Source: QNYQ01 sp964542985 (lineage in GTDB: Archaea > Thermoproteota > Thermoprotei_A > Sulfolobales > Pyrodictiaceae). From it: a DNA stretch of 5,018 nucleotides. The translations under genes were made by a program, and so were the position numbers. Numbering within the stretch: position 1 is the stretch's first letter; each line of letters opens with the position of its first letter. Below are positions 1-4,885 of the stretch, piece by piece. The stretch spans positions 1 through 5,018 of the forward strand of contig CAZIWH010000087.1 of assembly GCA_964542985.1 (NCBI GenBank), read 5' to 3'. The notes beneath the pieces were generated by a model that saw nothing but the letters and a program-made list of their open reading frames with translations, searched no databases and was not told where the DNA came from.

Positions 1-32
1 TAGCGGTCGGGTCCGGCAGGATCAACCGGAGT
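1..32 (-). rRNA. 16S rRNA, 5' end only (continues beyond the left edge)
   Basis: Read on the minus strand, this segment gives ACTCCGGTTGATCCTGCC followed by GGACCCGACCGCTA, which is the universally conserved archaeal small-subunit rRNA 5' terminus. Only about the first 32 nucleotides are present; the gene runs leftward out of the window. The exact mature 5' base (taken as the A at 32) is set by analogy with other archaeal 16S genes and could be off by one or two. No coding sequence overlaps it. Confidence 0.95.
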
Positions 33-277
33 CACGGCCGCAAGGCGGGCCCGTGGCTCCGGGCCACCCCGGTGCCGCCCCGGCTGGCCCATCGGTGCCC
101 GGGGTCTTGCCCCGGGCCCGGCGGGCTCCGGGTGCGGGGCTTGGCCCCCCGTCAGGCCCAAGCGTCCCCGGGGTACTGCCCCGGGGTTTGCTTGGGCCTC
201 CATTCCTGCTCCGTGAGCGTCCCGTGGCCGCGCCCGCTTCCTCGGGGGTTCTCCCCGGGCGGGGCGGCCAGGTTCAC
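33..277 (-). other. 16S rRNA precursor leader with repeated GC hairpins
   Basis: This is the stretch between the predicted transcription start (about 277) and the mature 16S 5' end. It is extremely GC-rich and folds into strong local hairpins. The clear ones are 97-104 with 110-117 (8 bp), 154-163 with 190-199 (10 bp) enclosing 166-173 with 179-186 (8 bp), and 241-247 with 253-259 (7 bp including one G-T). A shorter stem is 53-57 with 63-67. In archaea the leader normally pairs with the sequence behind the 16S to form the processing stem with a bulge-helix-bulge site; that partner lies outside the window, so the site cannot be identified here. The open reading frames crossing this stretch are low-complexity Pro/Gly/Arg/Ala shadows and are not genes. 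Confidence 0.7.
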
Positions 278-298
278 CCCTACCCCGGGACGCAGGGT

Positions 299-312
299 TA
301 TTAAGTATTTCG
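299..312 (-). promoter_or_regulatory. BRE/TATA promoter of the rRNA transcript
   Basis: On the minus strand the sequence reads CGAAATACTTAATAA: a BRE-like CGAAAT (307-312) directly before a TATA element CTTAATA (299-305). This fits the archaeal promoter pattern well and stands out as the AT-rich spot in a GC-rich region. A start about 25 bases downstream falls near 277, giving a leader of roughly 245 nucleotides before the mature 16S rRNA. The start site is inferred from spacing. Confidence 0.7.
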
Positions 313-520
313 GGGCTGCATGGCTCTGACTGGTTAGCTTTTCACCTTAGTAGGTAGAAGCAGGTAACACCACAAACATTCTGTTCCTCCACGATGGCTT
401 CAGGGCCCCAAGGAGACCCAGCAATCACGCCCGGTGATAAAGCCTCCGCCTAACAGTAGCCACTCCCCGGAGAAAGAACAACAGGCGAAGCCGTGACAGC
501 GGCAAAGAATTCTACACATC

Positions 521-563
521 TATGCGGAGCTCTGAAGGGTTATGCGGCGCTCTACGCGGCTCT
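521..563. repeat. Short imperfect direct-repeat cluster
   Basis: TATGCGGAGCTCT (521-533) recurs as TATGCGGCGCTCT (541-553), 13 bases with one mismatch at a 20-base period. A shortened third copy, ACGCGGCTCTGCG, follows at once from 554. The cluster lies about 210 bases upstream of the rRNA TATA box. Its role is unknown. Two or three copies this short are far below a CRISPR array, and chance or slippage duplication is possible. Confidence 0.5.
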
Positions 564-597
564 GCGGGGCACCCACCGTGGGACAAGCAATGAACAG

Positions 598-633
598 CCC
601 CCGGGGTGGCTACGAGCCACGTTGCTCAGGGGG
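598..633. repeat. Hairpin (inverted repeat) with inner 6-bp stem
   Basis: GTGGCT (606-611) pairs with AGCCAC (615-620) around a 3-base loop, and CCCCC (598-602) can pair with GGGGG (629-633) outside it. It sits 20 bases before the larger nested stem-loop at 654-747, so both could belong to one folded RNA. Either strand could be the transcribed one; no promoter decides this. Confidence 0.5.
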
Positions 634-653
634 AACCGGAGAGAAGGGGTGCG

Positions 654-747
654 AAGGTGTGCCCCCGGCTGGAGGCTAGTCCGCCCATCCACCGGGCTTT
701 GCCCGGTGTAGCGGCTGCGCCGCCGCCGGGAAGCCGGGGGCTACCTT
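654..747. repeat. Nested stem-loop, possible core of a structured RNA
   Basis: A long-range stem is visible: AAGGT (654-658) with ACCTT (743-747), then after a small internal loop GCCCCCGGCT (661-670) with AGCCGGGGGC (732-741), 10 bp without mismatch. Inside it two further hairpins form: CACCGGGC (690-697) with GCCCGGTG (701-708) around TTT, and GCGGC (711-715) with GCCGC (719-723). The result is a branched fold of about 94 bases. Stems this regular are easier to explain by selection for RNA structure than by a protein gene, but high GC content raises the chance level. I cannot assign it to a known RNA family, and the strand is undecided. Confidence 0.55.
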
Positions 748-822
748 ATCGGATAGTGTTCCCGAGAGGGGTATAGGGGTTGCTAGCCCGTGATAGGGGC
801 TATGCTGTAGGCGCGTGGGCCT

Positions 823-942
823 CTATCCAGGTGCCTTGTCCCAGTCCACCCTGCCCCCGGGCACCGCGGCCTCCGCGATACAGTACTTGTCAAGGCATGT
901 ATTCGGGGCCAGCCGGTTACGGCTAGAGGCTTTTGCAGCCAT
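823..942 (-). CDS. Possible small protein, 39 residues, function unknown
   Basis: An ATG at 942 opens a 39-codon frame ending in TAG. GGGTGG lies five bases before the ATG and resembles a ribosome-binding site. The product has two Cys (residues 16 and 21) and a segment with ordinary-looking composition, CLDKYCIAEAAVPGGRVDW (residues 16-34). In this segment the third codon positions are almost all G or C, as expected for a coding frame here, whereas the overlapping frames yield Arg/Gly/Trp-rich strings. There are no membrane segments. It lies downstream of the Csx1-like gene on the same strand. I do not recognise a family. It may be a chance frame; it could also be the tail of a longer frameshifted gene whose start lies near 1040-1057. 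Confidence 0.27.
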   Translation of the reverse strand: MAAKASSRNRLAPNTCLDKYCIAEAAVPGGRVDWDKAPG

Positions 943-1108
943 ATCGCCACCCGGGGGCTCCGGGCTGGCTCGGGCACGGGGCCGCCGCCTCGGAGGAGGT
1001 GCTGCAGGCCCCCAAGGTGGGGCAGACTGCGAGCAAGCATAGAAGACGACAAATCACCTCACGCCTACTAATACATAGGCTGATCCGATGCGTCTTTCCA
1101 CGCTGAGG

Positions 1109-2245
1109 CTAAGCCGCGAGGAGCGTGCGGAGGCACCCTTGTCGGAGCCTCAGCCTCTCATCCCTCTCCTCGACACAGGTACGAGGGGTCTCGTCGCCTG
1201 GGCAGCCTAGGAGCTTCGCGAGCTTCTCAACCACAGTCCTCGGGACTCCTTCCTCCCTGCAGGCCTCCCCGCGGCTGGGCTCTACGAGCCTCGCCGCCAG
1301 GGCCTGGAGCGCCGCGCCGGCTGCAAGCGCGTGCAACGCCCCAGCGCTGGCTTCGAGGCCGTGGGCCACGGTGCCTCCGCCGCGCTTCTTGGCTAGCCTG
1401 CTCGCAGAGGCGTAGGCCTCAGCGGCCTCGGCGAGGACCCCGGCTAGCCTGGAGGCTGGGCTGCCGCTGCAGGCCTCGTGGATTAGGGGCAGGAGCATGC
1501 AGCGCCGAACGTGGTTGAGGGTGTTGACGAGCCTCCTGGCTTCGCGGATGCGGCGAAGCCTGGGGGGCTTGGCGGGCCCCCTGGGGGCTAGGAGCTGCTC
1601 CGGAGGCTCCTCGGGGGCTAGGGCTTCGAGTATCCTGGCTGCCGACTCTGAGGGGAGCGTGTAGGCCTCAAGGGTGTCTATCAGGGGTGTGCCCCGGCGG
1701 GGGTATGGCTGGGGCTCCTGGTGCAGCTCCACGTACTCTGCGCCGGCCAGGGCTGCTGCAAGGAGGGCTGCTGTGTGTGCCGCGAGGGTGTGCGGGGGGT
1801 GCTGCTCCTCCGCTGCGAGGAGGTAGACCCTGGTGAGCCTCCCCGCCTCGGCTATGCGGGCTGCGTGTAGGAGGCTGTAGAGCAGCGTGTCGCCGGGCCT
1901 CGCTGTGTAGCGCCAGCCGCCGGCCTCGCCGGCTGAGGGGACCGCGCGGTATTCTACACGGCTGCAGAGGCCTGGAGGGAGGCGGCGGCTGCAGCTCCTC
2001 TCCATGTAGGCTTCGAGCATCCTTGTGAGCTCGTGGTAGCTCGCGGCGCGGGGGAGGGCGCCTACCTGCGGCCAGGTGGCGTAGATGTCGGGGACCAGTA
2101 TGAGCGCCCTGTTATCGTAGAGGCTCGGGTCTATGAGGGGCGCTATAGGCTCCTCAGCCTCTACGCTGACCGGGCCGTAGCGGTACTCGGCCCGCCTGGT
2201 CTTCTTGAAGGGACTGCCGCTGGCCGCGACAGCTAGGCCTGGCAT
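1109..2245 (-). CDS. Csx1-like CARF/HEPN-type protein (putative CRISPR type III ancillary factor)
   Basis: The product has 378 residues and no signal peptide or membrane segment. The N-terminal layout resembles Csx1 proteins: a first strand with a small-residue turn (LAVAASGSP, residues 4-12) followed by an aromatic/basic stretch and YRYGP, then RALILVPD (46-53), VEYRAVPSAG (97-106), a DTLLYSLLHAAR helix (119-130) and a strand-loop-helix RVYLLAAEEQHPPHT (139-153). That last element sits where CARF proteins usually carry the D-x-T-H-G ligand motif, which is not intact here. The C-terminal half is helical. It contains GGTVAHGLE (290-298), resembling the RNFIAHAGLE site of Csx1 HEPN nucleases; the usual Arg five before the His is Gly, but Arg288 gives R-x6-H with His295. 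Csx1 family members sense cyclic oligoadenylate and cleave RNA. Here both sensing and catalysis are inferred and may be altered. It follows an ABC permease gene by 37 bases and is probably read through from it. No other cas gene is in view. Assignment rests on motif layout only. Confidence 0.5.
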   Translation of the reverse strand: MPGLAVAASGSPFKKTRRAEYRYGPVSVEAEEPIAPLIDPSLYDNRALILVPDIYATWPQVGALPRAASYHELTRMLEAYMERSCSRRLPPGLCSRVEYRAVPSAGEAGGWRYTARPGDTLLYSLLHAARIAEAGRLTRVYLLAAEEQHPPHTLAAHTAALLAAALAGAEYVELHQEPQPYPRRGTPLIDTLEAYTLPSESAARILEALAPEEPPEQLLAPRGPAKPPRLRRIREARRLVNTLNHVRRCMLLPLIHEACSGSPASRLAGVLAEAAEAYASASRLAKKRGGGTVAHGLEASAGALHALAAGAALQALAARLVEPSRGEACREEGVPRTVVEKLAKLLGCPGDETPRTCVEERDERLRLRQGCLRTLLAA

Positions 2246-2250
2246 AGTCC

Positions 2251-2272
2251 CGCCCCGCAGCCCGGCGGGGCG
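2251..2272 (-). promoter_or_regulatory. Hairpin in the permease/Csx1-like gene junction
   Basis: CGCCCCGC (2251-2258) pairs perfectly with GCGGGGCG (2265-2272) around a 6-base loop. On the minus strand it begins 10 bases after the permease stop codon and ends five bases before the ATG of the Csx1-like gene, so it covers the place where a ribosome-binding site would be. It could attenuate transcription, protect the 3' end of the upstream message, or hinder initiation of the downstream gene. There is no T-run after it, so a simple terminator is not indicated. Confidence 0.4.
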
Positions 2273-2282
2273 TAGAGGGAGG

Positions 2283-3263
2283 CTAGAGGGTTTGGCGGCT
2301 GAAGACCAGGGAGGCTACTGCGTAGAGCACTAGGCTTGCTGCCGCTAGGCTTGCAGCGCCTACTGCGAGGAGCATCGCATAGTTTACGCCTAGATTGATG
2401 TTGAAGCCCGGCATCGTTGCCTGGGCATGTAGCCCCGCTATGACTGCGTCTAGGAGCGTCTTGGCCAGGTTGGGGCCGCCGTGGAGCGGCTCGGCGACGT
2501 TAAGGTACATCATAGCTCGGAGCGCCTGCTTCGCCGCCTCCCCGCCAGCGCCGGCGCCGAGGCTGCGTATGAACTGCACCATTGGTAGCGCCGATATCAT
2601 TGAACCCACTATGTATAATAGTATGCCTAGCAGCATTGTTACGCCGCTCCTGCGGAGCTTCAAAGCTATTATCATTGTAGCCGCTTCTAGGGGTATGAGG
2701 GCTGCCGCGAGCACGGCGCCGTAGACCGGCATAAGCCACGGCTTTGCCTGGCTGCCGAAGAGGATGGTAGCCGAGACGTAAACAGCGGCCGCGGAGACTG
2801 TGAATAGCAGCGCCAGGGAGACCGTGAGGGCGGCTATCTTGACCGCCAGCAGCCTCCTCCTGGTCACGGGCCTTACGACCAGGAGCTGGAGCCTCCCCTC
2901 CACGATGTCGCCCGCGACTATGAGCGCGGCGAACACCACTGCTATTATCCAGGAGTAGCTTGTGAGGCTCACCGCTGCTAGACCCAGGGCTGAGAACGCG
3001 CCAGCATTGAGTAGCCCCCCGAGGGCCCTGCTGGAGCCGAGAAATGCCAACCAGGCCGTGGAGAGCACTTGATGCGGCAGATGGGCCTGCTGGAGCAGCT
3101 TGTGCACCGGGCCACGTATGAGCAGGGAGACTAGCAGCGGAGCCGCGACGCCGAGGGCCACCAGGACTATGTAGCTTTTCTTGCCTAGGAGCCTTCTGGC
3201 CTCTAGGGCCAGGAGCGCCGCCGCGCTTGGGGTCCTGGCTCTAGGCTGCTCCACCGCCGGCAC
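2283..3263 (-). CDS. ABC-2 type transporter permease subunit
   Basis: This is the membrane partner of the upstream ATPase, forming an ABC exporter in the cytoplasmic membrane; the substrate is unknown. The 326-residue product has about six or seven hydrophobic segments: roughly residues 30-50, 86-101, 103-119, 139-168 (possibly two), 177-201, 206-226 and 294-322. The stretch GDIVEGRLQLLVVRPVTRR (118-136), right after a membrane segment, is the hallmark of ABC-2 permeases, where a cytoplasmic E-G-T-L-x-L-L-x-x-R-P-V-x-R motif contacts the ATPase. A large loop lies between residues 230 and 290. The GTG start at 3263 lies inside the ATPase gene, giving a 23-base overlap. An internal GTG at 3254 is a strong alternative because GGGGGTG lies six bases before it. 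The overlap implies translational coupling. Confidence 0.88.
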   Translation of the reverse strand: MPAVEQPRARTPSAAALLALEARRLLGKKSYIVLVALGVAAPLLVSLLIRGPVHKLLQQAHLPHQVLSTAWLAFLGSSRALGGLLNAGAFSALGLAAVSLTSYSWIIAVVFAALIVAGDIVEGRLQLLVVRPVTRRRLLAVKIAALTVSLALLFTVSAAAVYVSATILFGSQAKPWLMPVYGAVLAAALIPLEAATMIIALKLRRSGVTMLLGILLYIVGSMISALPMVQFIRSLGAGAGGEAAKQALRAMMYLNVAEPLHGGPNLAKTLLDAVIAGLHAQATMPGFNINLGVNYAMLLAVGAASLAAASLVLYAVASLVFSRQTL

Positions 3264-4182
3264 CCCCTTCGCCTGCCCCTAGGAGGCTCAGGTAGGCCTC
3301 CTCGAGGCCCCGGGTCTTCTCGACACCGTATACTTTCAGGCCTGCAGCGACCAGTTTCTCAACGACCAATGCTATCTCGTCCTCGCTCTTGAGCACCGCC
3401 TCCACTGCGCCTGGGAGGACCCGGAGCCTGGCGGCACCCGCGTCGCGGAGGATGCGGCCCGCGGCCTCCGGGTCGGATACCTTGAACACTGCTACTACGC
3501 CCACTGTCTTCTCCACCAGCTCCCTCACGGGGCCCTCGTAGACGGTCTCGCCGCGAAGTATGACAGTCACACGCTCAGCTAGATCCTCAAGCTCTCTCAG
3601 CAAGTGGCTGCTCACCAGGACGGCCGAGGAGCGGCCGAGCCTAGCTACAAGCTCCCTGGCCCATACAACGGCCTCGGGGTCTAGGCCGGAGAACGGCTCG
3701 TCGAGAACGTAGAGCTCCCTGGGGCTGAGCATGGCTTGGGCGTAGAGGAGCCTCTTCCTCTGTCCCTTACTCATACCCCTCACCGGTCTGCCGAGGAGAT
3801 CCTCTATCCCGGCCTCCTCGGCCGCCCTCCTCGCAGCAGCCCTGGCCTCACCGAGGCTGTAGCCCTCCGCCACTGCAAGCTCCCAGAGAAGCTCCTCGGC
3901 AGTACCATGGTAAGAGACGTCAGGCACCTCGGCCACATAGCCTATGAGGCTGCGGAGCCCCCATCCCCGAGGCCCCCAGAGACTCTCGCCGAGGAACACA
4001 GCCTCCCCCGCGTCGGGGAACGCGAGGCCAACGATGCACTTCATCGTCGTCGTCTTCCCGGCCCCGTTGGGCCCTACGAGGCCGTGGACGCCGCGCCGCA
4101 CAGTGAGGTCAACTCGCCGCACACCGTAGACGCGACCATACCGCTTAACGAGACCACGGACAGAGAGAACCACATCCCCCAA
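3241..4182 (-). CDS. ABC transporter ATP-binding protein (ABC-2 exporter family)
   Basis: A cytoplasmic ATPase that powers the downstream permease. Numbered from the TTG at 4182 (313 residues) the motifs are: Walker A GPNGAGKTT (37-45); a Q-loop position occupied by Glu (GYVAE, Glu85), common in this exporter group; signature MSKGQ (137-141) in place of LSGGQ; Walker B and catalytic Glu in YVLDEP (Glu162); D-loop SGLD (165-168); and the switch His in SSHLL (His183). A C-terminal extension of about 100 residues after the nucleotide domain is usual for drug/antibiotic-type exporters. The frame stays open upstream to a TTG at 4254, but those 24 extra residues are unlike the family, which begins about 10 residues before KRYG. 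The TTG at 4182 has GGGGGTT about 10 bases ahead. A GTG at 4173 is also possible. Substrate not predictable. Confidence 0.93.
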   Translation of the reverse strand: MGDVVLSVRGLVKRYGRVYGVRRVDLTVRRGVHGLVGPNGAGKTTTMKCIVGLAFPDAGEAVFLGESLWGPRGWGLRSLIGYVAEVPDVSYHGTAEELLWELAVAEGYSLGEARAAARRAAEEAGIEDLLGRPVRGMSKGQRKRLLYAQAMLSPRELYVLDEPFSGLDPEAVVWARELVARLGRSSAVLVSSHLLRELEDLAERVTVILRGETVYEGPVRELVEKTVGVVAVFKVSDPEAAGRILRDAGAARLRVLPGAVEAVLKSEDEIALVVEKLVAAGLKVYGVEKTRGLEEAYLSLLGAGEGGAGGGAA

Positions 4183-4293
4183 GGATACCGGCAACCCCCG
4201 CCAGAGGAAGCACCGCAGCAACCCCCAGTGAAAAACGAGGCGCCCACAAGCCAAGAAGCCGCAGTGTAGGAGACGCGGCTAGGACCTCCCCTC

Positions 4294-4317
4294 GCCGTAT
4301 AAGAGGCCGTATAAGAG
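4294..4317 (-). promoter_or_regulatory. Tandem duplicated TATA boxes before the ABC transporter operon
   Basis: The 12-base unit CTCTTATACGGC (minus strand) occurs twice with no spacer, at 4306-4317 and 4294-4305, and each copy holds a TATA-like CTTATA core. Starts about 25 bases downstream would fall near 4288 and 4276, leaving an untranslated leader of roughly 95-105 bases if translation starts at 4182. The pair sits only six bases beyond the 3' end of tRNA-His, so it is the only good promoter between the tRNA and the ATPase gene. The exact adjacent duplication is direct sequence observation; use of both boxes is inference. Confidence 0.6.
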
Positions 4318-4323
4318 ATGGAG

Positions 4324-4400
4324 TGGGGCCGCCGCCGGGATTTGAACCCGGGACCTCGGGGTCCACAGCCCCGCGCTCTACCGGCTGAGCTACGGCGGCC
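4324..4400 (-). tRNA. tRNA-His (anticodon GTG)
   Basis: A complete cloverleaf is visible on the minus strand. Acceptor strand GCCGCCG (4399-4393) pairs with CGGCGGC (4334-4328); the D arm reads GCTCAGCCGGTAGAGC; the anticodon stem CGGGG/CCCCG encloses loop CTGTGGA with anticodon GTG; the T arm CCGGG-TTCAAAT-CCCGG is standard. The extra G at position -1 (4400) facing C73 (4327) is the tRNA-His identity element and is encoded in the DNA here, as is the CCA tail (4326-4324). No intron is present. Confidence 0.96.
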
Positions 4401-4522
4401 TCACAGCCGTCACAGCTCCTAAGGGTGCTCCCGGACGCGAGGCCGCTGAACCTCATCGCCCCCAGGCCGGGGGCTCACCGGAGGCGGCCCACCGGCTAGA
4501 CAGGCCCAGCCATCAACAACCC

Positions 4523-4530
4523 TTAATATA
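4523..4530. promoter_or_regulatory. TATA-like element, orientation undecided
   Basis: TTAATATA (plus strand), TATATTAA on the minus strand, is one of few AT-rich spots in the region. Read leftward it could start a transcript near 4501 that includes tRNA-His after a leader of about 100 bases. Read rightward it would start near 4552, just before the hairpin array at 4561. A weaker CTTAGGA element at about 4419-4426 could instead start tRNA-His directly at its 5' end. Spacing alone does not decide. Confidence 0.4.
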
Positions 4531-4560
4531 CGCTTACACGGGCCACAGAGGCCGCCAATA

Positions 4561-4686
4561 AGAACCCCACCTGGGGCTCTAGACAAGCCCCGATGGGGGC
4601 TATGAAGAGGGAACCCGGGTTGCCAGAAGGGGCAACCCCCGGAACCCCTCCCACATGGGAGGGGGATGGCGGCAAGGCCCGCATCC
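4561..4686. repeat. Array of five adjacent hairpins, candidate structured RNA
   Basis: Five inverted repeats follow each other almost without gaps. They are AGAACCCC with GGGGCTCT (4561-4580, one mismatch); AGCCCC 4586-4591 with GGGGCT 4596-4601; GGGTTGCC 4617-4624 with GGCAACCC 4631-4638, extended by CC/GG across a bulge; CCCCTCCC 4645-4652 with GGGAGGGG 4657-4664; and GGATG plus CGG (4664-4672) with CCG plus CATCC (4679-4686), with a bulged G. The perfect stems and short loops suggest a folded transcript. I see no C/D box pair, no ACA-terminated guide hairpin pair and no SRP or RNase P signature. The strand is unknown. Confidence 0.5.
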
Positions 4687-4704
4687 GAGCCCCCCGCCAC
4701 CCCG

Positions 4705-4717
4705 GGAACGCTTATAG
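4705..4717 (+). promoter_or_regulatory. BRE/TATA promoter for tRNA-Ala
   Basis: GGAACG (4705-4710) followed by CTTATAG (4711-4717) fits the archaeal BRE/TATA pattern on the plus strand. A start about 26 bases downstream would fall near 4740, exactly where the small palindrome CCAGT-CC-ACTGG (4739-4750) lies. That leaves a 5' leader of about 40 bases to be removed from the tRNA-Ala precursor by RNase P. Confidence 0.6.
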
Positions 4718-4759
4718 AGGGAACAGGGAGGCCGACAACCAGTCCACTGGGCCGGGAGC

Positions 4760-4780
4760 CCCTCCCTGGATGTAGGAGGG
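4760..4780 (+). other. Leader hairpin directly before tRNA-Ala
   Basis: CCCTCC (4760-4765) pairs with GGAGGG (4775-4780) around a 9-base loop, ending one base before the first tRNA nucleotide. If the transcript starts near 4740, this stem lies in the precursor leader right at the RNase P cleavage site. Its role, if any, is unknown. Confidence 0.45.
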
Positions 4781-4781
4781 T

Positions 4782-4858
<77 letters not shown>

Positions 4859-4885
4859 CCCCCACAACATTCTTGCCGCAAGCAA

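Larger units (their letters stand above)
313..1108. other. Long intergenic region with no convincing large gene
   Basis: About 800 bases separate the rRNA promoter from the end of the Csx1-like gene. Reading frames on both strands were inspected: the longest (783-1052 minus, 89 codons; 815-1042 plus; 493-711 plus) give Arg/Gly/Pro/Trp-rich products typical of chance frames in GC-rich DNA. The region does hold a nested stem-loop (654-747), a smaller hairpin (606-620), a short near-repeat cluster (521-563), a strong ribosome-binding-like sequence at 1053-1060 (minus), and one possible 39-residue ORF (823-942 minus). I looked for signs of 7S/SRP RNA (helix 8 tetraloop with the adjoining AGCA-type loop), 5S rRNA, tRNA and C/D box RNA and found no convincing match. 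It may carry an unrecognised structured RNA, upstream rRNA control sequences, or both. Confidence 0.6.
4401..4781. other. Intergenic region between divergent tRNAs, rich in hairpins
   Basis: No protein gene is supported: the frames of 103 and 148 codons that cross this interval run straight through the tRNA genes and carry tRNA-derived peptide strings. It contains a TATA-like spot at 4523-4530 usable in either direction, a small hairpin (4459-4463 with 4469-4473), a run of five adjacent hairpins (4561-4686), the tRNA-Ala promoter (4705-4717), and a hairpin abutting tRNA-Ala (4760-4780). Confidence 0.65.

Noticed and set aside
53..329. Plus-strand frames of 83 and 85 codons
   Set aside because: They lie opposite the 16S leader and rRNA promoter and give Pro/Gly/Arg/Ala low-complexity strings caused by the GC-rich hairpins.
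403..446. C/D box guide RNA, suggested by GTGATTG and CTGA on the minus strand
   Set aside because: The C box deviates from RTGATGA, spacing is too short for C-D'-C'-D, and no second box pair exists.
349..453. Minus-strand open stretch of about 35 codons after a TAG, ending EEQNVCGVTCFYLLR and a TGA
   Set aside because: The composition is protein-like, but there is no good start (a GTG only, with a distant GGAGG) and stretches this long arise by chance.
521..563. CRISPR array
   Set aside because: The repeats are 13 bases with a 20-base period and at most three copies; there are no spacers of CRISPR length, despite the Csx1-like gene nearby.
783..1052. Minus-strand frame of 89 codons with a good ribosome-binding sequence
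   Set aside because: After about 30 residues the product is Arg/Gly/Pro/Trp-rich and looks like the shadow of another frame. Only the binding sequence itself was kept as a finding.
481..1080. Signal recognition particle (7S) RNA, suggested by GAGCAAC on the minus strand (621-627) and a GC-rich fold
   Set aside because: The helix 8 GGAA-type tetraloop with its flanking loop and the Alu-domain UGUAA motif could not be placed in a consistent fold on either strand.
4183..4254. N-terminal extension of the ABC ATPase to a TTG at 4254
   Set aside because: The 24 extra residues (Cys/Trp/Phe-rich) are unlike the family, whose members begin about 10 residues before the KRYG motif. The frame is simply open by chance.
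3736..4269. Plus-strand frame of 177 codons
   Set aside because: It is antisense to the ABC ATPase gene, whose Walker A, signature and Walker B motifs are all intact on the minus strand.
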